Shown piece after piece: positions 16,695-23,028 of a DNA stretch of 40,745 nucleotides (positions are counted from its first letter, which is position 1; each line of letters starts with the position of its first letter). Source of the DNA: SUG2458 sp963651465. Its GTDB lineage: Bacteria; Bacillota_I; Bacilli_A; RFN20; CAG-826. The notes under the pieces are model-generated. The model was not told the origin of the DNA, ran no database searches, and saw nothing but the letters and a program-made list of their open reading frames with translations. A program made the position numbers and the translations under genes. The DNA lies in the NCBI GenBank assembly GCA_963651465.1, contig CAVJPS010000002.1, positions 1 through 40,745 on the forward strand, read 5' to 3'.

Positions 16695-17706
16695 TCCATC
16701 TGTAAAAGGTAATAATGCTTTAAAAGATAAAGCTGTAAAAGATTTAAACAAAGTTGCTCACAAATTAGAAAGTGGCAAAGTAAATAGTTATTTAGATCAA
16801 GAATCTGTTAAAACATTTGCAGAACAATTAAAAGAAGCTGCTATTACTCTTGAAAATACTGTTGGTACTGGTAAAGAGGATGTCTCTGTAGTAGCTGAAA
16901 ATGTTACAAAACAATTACTTGAAGTTAATAATCTTTCAGAACAAGATTTAACTACTAGACTTGAAGAAGCTGTTGATAATGTTGTTTACTCTGTTGAAAT
17001 GTGGGGTGCAGTATTAGAAGGCTCAATGGATGCAGGTGAATTAGAAGGATCTGAAGTTGAAAAAATGACTTTCCAAAGAAAGAGACTTCAAGCTCGCTTA
17101 GATGAATTAGCACACATTAAAACTCAATTTGTTGCTAATGAAAGAAGACTTGAAAAAGATATCCTAGGTTTAGAAAAAGACCTTGATGAATTAGATAACG
17201 CAATGATTAAAGAAGAAAATGAAAGACGTATTAATGAATTATATCGTAAGATTTCTTCTTTAAAGAGTAAGTTAGACATGTTAAATGTTCGTAAGGCAAA
17301 TTATAGTGCATGTTTTAATTTATTAGATTTAATTTATAGTAACGCTAATGAAATCGTTGTGGAGAGCGATTATTCATTAGAAGATTTAGGTAAAGCAAAA
17401 GCATTATTAAATATCAATCGTTTAAAAGCTGTTGTGGCTGAACCTGAAAAAGCAATTTCAATTCTTAAGAGAATGGAAAAAGACACACAAGATATTGCTG
17501 CTAGAACAAAGAGTATGGACGAAAAGGTCTTTGCTATTAATTCAACATCAGCATCAGTATCACAAGATGCATTATCTTATAAAGAACAATTAATGCGTAA
17601 GAAAAGAGAAAAAGAAGATTTAGCTAACGCAAGCAAAGGTCTTGAAGAAGCAATTAAATCTACTGAAACAAATGTTGTTGAAGTTAATGATATAAAAGGA
17701 GAGTAA
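16681..17706 (+). CDS. Large coiled-coil protein, possible second ESCRT-III/PspA-superfamily member
   Basis: 341 aa, no membrane helix and almost all helix. The N-terminus is basic (MKKYSPSVKGN). Residues about 140-205 are a long heptad-patterned coiled coil (QRKRLQARLDELAHIK...RRLEKDILGLEKDLDELD). A later segment RKANYSACFNLLDLIYSN is similar in spacing to MKANFDIINVANSIATN of the next gene, suggesting the two proteins may be distant paralogues. The C-terminus is charged and probably flexible. It starts inside the SPFH gene and ends 6 nt before the ESCRT-III-like gene, so the three should be made together. I do not recognise a named family; a filament or scaffold role is inference. Confidence 0.65.
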   Translation: MKKYSPSVKGNNALKDKAVKDLNKVAHKLESGKVNSYLDQESVKTFAEQLKEAAITLENTVGTGKEDVSVVAENVTKQLLEVNNLSEQDLTTRLEEAVDNVVYSVEMWGAVLEGSMDAGELEGSEVEKMTFQRKRLQARLDELAHIKTQFVANERRLEKDILGLEKDLDELDNAMIKEENERRINELYRKISSLKSKLDMLNVRKANYSACFNLLDLIYSNANEIVVESDYSLEDLGKAKALLNINRLKAVVAEPEKAISILKRMEKDTQDIAARTKSMDEKVFAINSTSASVSQDALSYKEQLMRKKREKEDLANASKGLEEAIKSTETNVVEVNDIKGE

Positions 17707-17712
17707 TCGGGA

Positions 17713-18297
17713 ATGGCATTTTTTAAAACTAAAGCAGAAAAAGAAATTACTGCTCAAATGGAACGTGAAGAACAATTAGAAGTTTTTAACAATCAAATTA
17801 AAGAATTAAAAAACAAAAGACAAGAATATGCAAATATTGCTGCTGAAGCTGAAGTAAATGGTGACACACAATCATATGAAGTAGCATTAAATGCATTAAT
17901 GGATTTAAACGATAATATTTCAATGTTAACTCAAATGAAAGCTAACTTTGATATTATTAATGTTGCTAACTCTATTGCTACTAATACAGCAATGGCAGTT
18001 AATGCTTTAAATAATATGGCATCTAGTAAAAACAAAATGCCAGATATTCGTAAAATTCAAAAAGCTAATGTTAGAATTTCAAAATATATGCGTCAAATTA
18101 AGATTTCTCAAAAAGCTATGGGTAGTGTAATGAGATCTTCAAACCCTGCAAATAGAGCTCGTTCAAGCGAAGAAATTGCAGCAGTTCGTCCTATGATTGA
18201 TGCAGCTCGTGCTAAAATGTCAGGCGTATCTTTACCAAAAGCAAGTGAACTTGATTTAGCAGCTGAAATCGAAGCAGAAAAGAAAAAAATGCTTTAA
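17713..18297 (+). CDS. ESCRT-III (Snf7)-like small helical protein
   Basis: 194 aa, all helix. It begins MAFFKTKAEKE, a short hydrophobic-then-basic amphipathic start as in ESCRT-III proteins. A long first hairpin follows. Then comes the block MKAN (75-78)...TNTAMAVNALNNMASS...MPDIRKIQ (109-116), whose order and spacing recall MRAN...NSMAQAMKGVTKAMG...LPQIQKIM of eukaryotic CHMP2/Vps2. The chain becomes acidic at the end: ELDLAAEIEAEKKKML partly fits an MIT-interacting motif, with some key leucines and the arginine missing. The next gene encodes an MIT-like/Vps4-like ATPase, the expected partner. PspA and Vipp1 are established bacterial ESCRT-III superfamily members; this protein is shorter and looks closer to the CHMP pattern. 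Homology has not been tested computationally. Confidence 0.65.
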   Translation: MAFFKTKAEKEITAQMEREEQLEVFNNQIKELKNKRQEYANIAAEAEVNGDTQSYEVALNALMDLNDNISMLTQMKANFDIINVANSIATNTAMAVNALNNMASSKNKMPDIRKIQKANVRISKYMRQIKISQKAMGSVMRSSNPANRARSSEEIAAVRPMIDAARAKMSGVSLPKASELDLAAEIEAEKKKML

Positions 18298-18325
18298 TTG
18301 ATTATCAAATATAGGAGGCTTTTAT

Positions 18326-19474
18326 ATGAACAATGCAGCAAAAGTAGAAGCTTATAAAAGTTTCTATGATCAAGGTATTAAATTATACGCTGCAGGAGAT
18401 ATGGAAGGTGCAAAACTAGCATTTTTAAATGCAGCTGAACTCGCAAATCAAATTTCTCTTGAAACAACATCTTATGATTCACGCATGGAATATAATCGTG
18501 TTGCAAAAAAGTTATATGATTTTGCAAAAAATAATTGTGTAAATACTCCAAAACAACCAGTTAAACAAAATGAAAGTAAAAAAGGTTCTAATAGTGATGA
18601 AGATACACCTACTTTTAAACCTGTTGAAGCTTCAAAAGAAGATAAAATTACTTTTGCTGATGTTGCTGGTTTGCAAGATGTAAAAGACCAAATTATTTTC
18701 AATGTTATTGAACCTTTAAAAAATCCTGAATTAGCAAAAAAATATAAAGTTAAAGCTGGTGGTAAAGTAATTTTATACGGTCCACCAGGAACAGGTAAAA
18801 CCTTTATTGCCCGTGCTATTGCTGGGGAAGTTGATGCTGTTTTCTACGCAATTAATTGTCAAGACTTAATTTCAAAATATATGGGTGAAAGTTCCAAACA
18901 ATTAGATGCTTTATTTGAACAAGCTCAACAAAATGAACGCGCTATTATTTTCTTTGATGAATTTGATAGTGTTGCTTCAAAACGTGAAGACTCCACTGGT
19001 GGAGTTGATGCTGAAATGGCTCGATTTGTTGCTACTTTCTTAACTAAAGTAGATGGCTTTAAAAAGAGCAAAACTTGTAAAATGCTTTTATTAATAGCTG
19101 CTACAAACCGTCCATGGGCATTAGATACTGCTATGACTCGTGGTGGACGTTTCGATACACAAATTTATGTTGGAATGCCAGATTTACCTGCAAGACAATT
19201 TATGGTAAATAAAGCTATGAAAGATTTACCTCTTGCTGAAGATGTAAATCTACAAACTATTGCTGAAGAATTAGATGGCTTCTGTGGTGGTGACATCAAT
19301 GCTATTTGTGACAAGATTAAAGTTGAAGCTTATAAACGTTCTGTCCGTAGTGGCAAAGAATCAGTAATTACAGTTGCTGATTGTAATAAGTATATTAAAG
19401 GTGCTAAACGTAATGTTTCAAAAGCTGATTTAGCACGTTTTGAAGAATACCGAGAAGGTAAATTTAGCGAATAA
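18326..19474 (+). CDS. MIT-like domain fused to a Vps4-like AAA ATPase
   Basis: 382 aa. Residues 1-75 (AKVEAYKSFYDQGIKLYAAG, DMEGAKLAFLNAAEL, then a third helix ending near NNC) look like the three-helix MIT domain that binds ESCRT-III tails. After a flexible linker (about 76-105) the AAA module has FADVAGLQDVKDQI, Walker A GPPGTGKT at 152-159, pore-loop tyrosine Y185 in SKYMGES, Walker B D211-E212-F-D214, sensor N261 in AATNRPWALD, and arginine fingers R272/R275 in TRGGRFD. The C-terminal helical part (DGFCGGDINAICDK, then LARFEEYREG) also follows the Vps4/meiotic clade. All catalytic residues are present, so it should be an active hexameric ATPase that pulls on the ESCRT-III-like protein encoded 28 nt upstream. 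The AAA call is firm; the MIT call is strong by pattern. Confidence 0.85.
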   Translation: MNNAAKVEAYKSFYDQGIKLYAAGDMEGAKLAFLNAAELANQISLETTSYDSRMEYNRVAKKLYDFAKNNCVNTPKQPVKQNESKKGSNSDEDTPTFKPVEASKEDKITFADVAGLQDVKDQIIFNVIEPLKNPELAKKYKVKAGGKVILYGPPGTGKTFIARAIAGEVDAVFYAINCQDLISKYMGESSKQLDALFEQAQQNERAIIFFDEFDSVASKREDSTGGVDAEMARFVATFLTKVDGFKKSKTCKMLLLIAATNRPWALDTAMTRGGRFDTQIYVGMPDLPARQFMVNKAMKDLPLAEDVNLQTIAEELDGFCGGDINAICDKIKVEAYKRSVRSGKESVITVADCNKYIKGAKRNVSKADLARFEEYREGKFSE

Positions 19475-19480
19475 AGGAGG
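19474..19480 (+). promoter_or_regulatory. Ribosome site that fixes the TIR gene start
   Basis: AAGGAGG overlaps the stop codon of the AAA gene and lies 8 nt before the ATG at 19489. A GTG at 19480 opens the same frame but falls in this ribosome site, so it is not the start. Confidence 0.85.
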
Positions 19481-19488
19481 TGTCCTTA

Positions 19489-22050
19489 ATGGGCAAAAAT
19501 ATTTGTAATATATGTGGTGCTACATATGTTTTAAAACATGGTAAAATGGTTTGCCCTGCATGTGGCGCTTACAAACCTGAAGAAATTTCAAACGAAGAAG
19601 ATACACTTCTTTATAACGCTTCTCAAATTCTACGTTTAAGTAATTTTGATGAAGCTGCTGAATTATTCCAAGATATTACAGTTCGTTTCCCTCAATCATC
19701 AAAAGGTTATTGGGGCTTAGTTCTTGCAACTTATGGTATTAAATACGAAACTGACTATGATGGTAAAAAGATTCCAACTTGTTTTGCAACAAGTTATGAA
19801 TCAATATATGATGATAAAAACTATTTAATGGCTTTAAAACTAGCTAGTAAAGATGACCGTGAATATTATCAAAAACAAGCAGATATTATTGAAAACAATC
19901 GTCTTGAATGGATTAATAAAGCTCAAAAAGAAAAGCCATATGATATATTTATTTGTTTTAAAGATACTGAATTAAGTGATGGAATTCAAAGAACACGTGA
20001 TTCTTATGAAGCTGGTGAACTTTATAACCATTTAACAAAAAAAGGATATAATGTTTTCTTCTCACGTGAATCACTTTCTTGTTATGGTGAACAATATGAA
20101 CCATACATATTTAATGCTTTAAATACAGCAAAAGTAATGATTGTTTATGGTACAAGTGCTGAGTATATTACTTCAACTTGGGTTAAAAATGAATGGACAA
20201 GATTTGCTAAAAAAATTGCAAATAAAGAAAAAGCACCTAATTCATTAGTTCTTTGTTATCATGGATTTAATCCATCTACTTTACCAGCTCCTTTAAAGAC
20301 AACTCAATCAATTGATGTTGATACTATTACTTGGATGGATAGATTGGATAGCTTTATCTCATCAATTCTTGCAAATGAAGCTGTTTCGAAGCCTCGTTTA
20401 ACTAAGGAAGTCGTTAAAACTCAAATTGGTAAAAAAGCAACAACCATTTCTAGTGTAAGTGATAGAATTATTGGCGCTGAAAGAAAATATGATACAAAAT
20501 ATACTGCAAATGAAAAAATCAATATTGTTGATAAATTTCTTGCAAATGGTATTTATGATTCTGCTAATGACTTAATTGATTCGGTTCTTGCCGAAACACC
20601 TAATAATGGAGAAGCAATATTCCGTAAATTTATGTGCATTAATAAGATTAAAGATTTAGATTTTATTTCTACTTTTGATGCACGTAAAATTCTATCTCCT
20701 GAATTAATTGATAATACATTGAAATTGTCAGATATTGAATTTGCAAATTCAGTATTAAAAGTATTATATGATTCAATTGAAAATACATTTAAAAAATATC
20801 CAAATATTAATGATAAGAATTTCTTAATTTTAACAGAAATTATATTATCGTATAATTACGAAAAACGTAGTGAAAGAGCATCTGCTTTAATTGATTTAGC
20901 TATCAATACATATAACTATGATTTATTTGATTTAATAGCTAAAGCAACAACAGTTAATGACGTTGATCAATATTGTTTGTGGTTAAATAAATTATTATCT
21001 CATAATATTATTGATGGTCGTTTTGACGAAGCAAAGCGTATTGGTGAAAAGATTTTTGAAGTCGATGAAGGCAATATAAATGCTCGTCGTGCTATGATAC
21101 GAATTGAGTGCCGTTCTCAACTTGAACCTTCCCTTGTTATGTACGAAGGTAGTATTGATAAATTAAAAACATATGACTGTATAAAAAATTTATTACAATA
21201 CGAAACTAAGGAACAACAAATTGAAGAATTAAAAGCAATAATTAAAGCAATTCCATATGAATCTATGAATTTAGATTTTTATACCGAATTATTAAAATAT
21301 TATCCTGATAATGTTTCATGCTTTACTGATGAAATGTTTAATAAAGGTAATTATTATCTTGCTCACAATCAATTTGATGCAGCAAAATATTTATTTGAAT
21401 TATTATCAAGTTTAAACCCTAAGGAAGCAACATTCTATTTATATACAATTATGGCTAAATGCCGTGTTAAGAATGAACATGAATTAGTATTCGCTGAAGA
21501 CATCTTAACATTTGATGAATATATTCCAATGCTTGCTAACGCTGATGAAGGTGAAACTGTTCAATTCCTAAATATTGTAAAAGCACAAAGAAGATATCAC
21601 GATGAGCAAAAAGAGTTTGAAACTAGTAATAAAGATAAAATTATTAAGAACTATAACCAAATTAATAAGATTAAAAAAGAAAAGAGTCAATGTGAAAAAG
21701 TCTTTAATCGCTGTAATCGTTTAAAGATGAGTGATAAAAAGCGTACTAAATTCGCATTTGTCTTCCTATTCTTATTTGCTTTATTCTATTTAATATCTTA
21801 CGTGACAGGAATTCTTGAAACATTTAGTCCAGTTGGATATTACATTGTAATCATTGGTACTTATGTATTAGCAGGTTTATTCGTGTTACTACTTATTATT
21901 CAAATTAGTCATAAATTATTATCTAAAAAGATGTTTAAACGTTATGGCTTATTAAAGAAAGAAGAAATAAGTCTTAATAATGAGGCTCGTAATTATCGTC
22001 AAAAATATGAATTCTACGATCGTTTGGTTGAAGAATTCTCTAAAAAATAA
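19489..22050 (+). CDS. Zinc-ribbon, TIR-domain protein with helical repeats and two membrane helices
   Basis: 853 aa. A zinc ribbon (C6/C9 and C22/C25) is followed by a helical segment (NFDEAAELFQDITVRFPQSS, TPR-like). The TIR domain spans about 150-285: YDIFICFKDTE at its first strand, GYNVFFSRESL, then AKVMIVYGTSAEY. E235 in STWVKNEW aligns with the catalytic glutamate of TIR NAD+ hydrolases such as SARM1, so an NADase or cyclic-nucleotide activity is plausible. A long helical-repeat region runs to about 740, followed by two membrane helices (about 755-772 and 785-808) and a short charged tail. The N-terminal parts should therefore lie in the cytoplasm at the membrane. It is the sixth gene of the operon, 14 nt after the ATPase. 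The TIR fold is certain; its enzymatic activity is inferred. Confidence 0.85.
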   Translation: MGKNICNICGATYVLKHGKMVCPACGAYKPEEISNEEDTLLYNASQILRLSNFDEAAELFQDITVRFPQSSKGYWGLVLATYGIKYETDYDGKKIPTCFATSYESIYDDKNYLMALKLASKDDREYYQKQADIIENNRLEWINKAQKEKPYDIFICFKDTELSDGIQRTRDSYEAGELYNHLTKKGYNVFFSRESLSCYGEQYEPYIFNALNTAKVMIVYGTSAEYITSTWVKNEWTRFAKKIANKEKAPNSLVLCYHGFNPSTLPAPLKTTQSIDVDTITWMDRLDSFISSILANEAVSKPRLTKEVVKTQIGKKATTISSVSDRIIGAERKYDTKYTANEKINIVDKFLANGIYDSANDLIDSVLAETPNNGEAIFRKFMCINKIKDLDFISTFDARKILSPELIDNTLKLSDIEFANSVLKVLYDSIENTFKKYPNINDKNFLILTEIILSYNYEKRSERASALIDLAINTYNYDLFDLIAKATTVNDVDQYCLWLNKLLSHNIIDGRFDEAKRIGEKIFEVDEGNINARRAMIRIECRSQLEPSLVMYEGSIDKLKTYDCIKNLLQYETKEQQIEELKAIIKAIPYESMNLDFYTELLKYYPDNVSCFTDEMFNKGNYYLAHNQFDAAKYLFELLSSLNPKEATFYLYTIMAKCRVKNEHELVFAEDILTFDEYIPMLANADEGETVQFLNIVKAQRRYHDEQKEFETSNKDKIIKNYNQINKIKKEKSQCEKVFNRCNRLKMSDKKRTKFAFVFLFLFALFYLISYVTGILETFSPVGYYIVIIGTYVLAGLFVLLLIIQISHKLLSKKMFKRYGLLKKEEISLNNEARNYRQKYEFYDRLVEEFSKK

Positions 22051-22064
22051 GTGAGGGATGCATT

Positions 22065-22955
22065 ATGAATTATATTTATAAAAGTTGTCCTATTTGTGGA
22101 TCTGAAGACATTAAAGTTAATTCAACTCGTCAAATTGATGGTGATATAGTTAATAGTTATACATGTACTTCTTGTTTAGGAACTTTTTCAACGGTTGATA
22201 AACGTAAAAAAGCTCTAGAACGTAAAGAAAAAGAAGAACGTTATAAAGAAGAACTAGCTGAAAAACGACGCCTTGAAATTGAACGTAAAGCTAATGAAGA
22301 AAAAAATCAATATGCTGACGAAAATAAAAAATTATCAGCTAAAGAAATTTTTAAGAAAACTCGTTATTCTCTTGTTGAACTATATTGTGATTTTGATGAA
22401 AAGGCTACAACTGGTACAGGTATCATTATCTCTAATAAATATATTTTAACTAACGCACACGTTGTTTTTGACCCTGAAGATAAAAGCGGTAATACATTAT
22501 GTAATTCAATTGCTGCTCGTTTTGCTGAAACTCAAGAACTTTATGAAGTTGAATTTGTATTTGCAGATAAGGTTAAGGATATTGCATTATTAATGTTCGA
22601 ACGCGATGATATTCGTAACGGAGATTATTGTCCAGTTGAACTAGCTTGTCGAGGAATTGAAACTGGTGATACTATCTATACTTTAGGTAATTCCAAAGGA
22701 CAAGGTATCGCTATTTATCAAGGTATTGTTTCTGATGATCATCGTGAAGTAAAAGGGTTAGATTACATTATGTTAACAGCTATTGTAACAAATGGTAATT
22801 CTGGTGGTCCTGTCTTTAATGATTTAGGACAATTAATTGGTATGATTACTTTAGGTGAACATCAAGTTGTATCAATGAATTATGCAATACCACTAAATAC
22901 TTTAATTGAATTTATTAAAGAAGTAGAAGAACGAGAAGAAATTCAAGTTTTATAA
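22065..22955 (+). CDS. Cytoplasmic trypsin-like serine protease with N-terminal zinc ribbon
   Basis: 296 aa. CPICG...CTSC near the N-terminus (about 9-39) forms a zinc ribbon, then a strongly charged helix (about 50-95, KR/E-rich) leads into a DegP/trypsin-fold protease. The catalytic triad is complete: H132 in TNAHVV, D172 in KDIALL, S246 in GNSGGP. No signal peptide, membrane helix or PDZ domain is present, so unlike HtrA proteins it should stay in the cytoplasm. Last gene of the operon, 14 nt after the TIR gene and just before a terminator. In prokaryotic conflict systems trypsin-like modules act as caspase-like effectors, so it may cleave an operon partner or host proteins on activation. 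Target unknown. Confidence 0.9.
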   Translation: MNYIYKSCPICGSEDIKVNSTRQIDGDIVNSYTCTSCLGTFSTVDKRKKALERKEKEERYKEELAEKRRLEIERKANEEKNQYADENKKLSAKEIFKKTRYSLVELYCDFDEKATTGTGIIISNKYILTNAHVVFDPEDKSGNTLCNSIAARFAETQELYEVEFVFADKVKDIALLMFERDDIRNGDYCPVELACRGIETGDTIYTLGNSKGQGIAIYQGIVSDDHREVKGLDYIMLTAIVTNGNSGGPVFNDLGQLIGMITLGEHQVVSMNYAIPLNTLIEFIKEVEEREEIQVL

Positions 22956-22960
22956 TTAAT

Positions 22961-22986
22961 AGTCACTTCATTGAAGTGACTTTTTA
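22961..22986 (+). terminator. Terminator of the ESCRT-like operon
   Basis: AGTCACTT-CATTG-AAGTGACT at 22961-22981 followed by a T run. It closes the transcription unit begun at 15558. Confidence 0.92.
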
Positions 22987-22997
22987 ATTTGTTATGA

Positions 22998-23018
22998 TAT
23001 AATCATTATGTTTATAGG
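22998..23018 (+). promoter_or_regulatory. -10 box and ribosome site of the large U32 gene
   Basis: TATAAT at 22998-23003 puts the transcript start near 23010; TAGGAG at 23013-23018 serves the ATG at 23029. The ATG at 23008 would be at or before the transcript start and is rejected. The -35 is weak and overlaps the preceding terminator. Confidence 0.6.
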
Positions 23019-23028
23019 AGATTTTGTT

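Noticed and set aside
17713..18297. Simple assignment as PspA
   Set aside because: It is shorter and lacks recognisable PspA sequence; the pattern is nearer to CHMP2/Vps2, so only the ESCRT-III superfamily level is claimed.
19480..19488. GTG start for the TIR gene
   Set aside because: The GTG lies in the AAGGAGG ribosome site of the ATG at 19489.
22065..22955. Assignment as DegP/HtrA periplasmic protease
   Set aside because: No signal peptide, no membrane anchor and no PDZ domain, and a zinc ribbon at the N-terminus.
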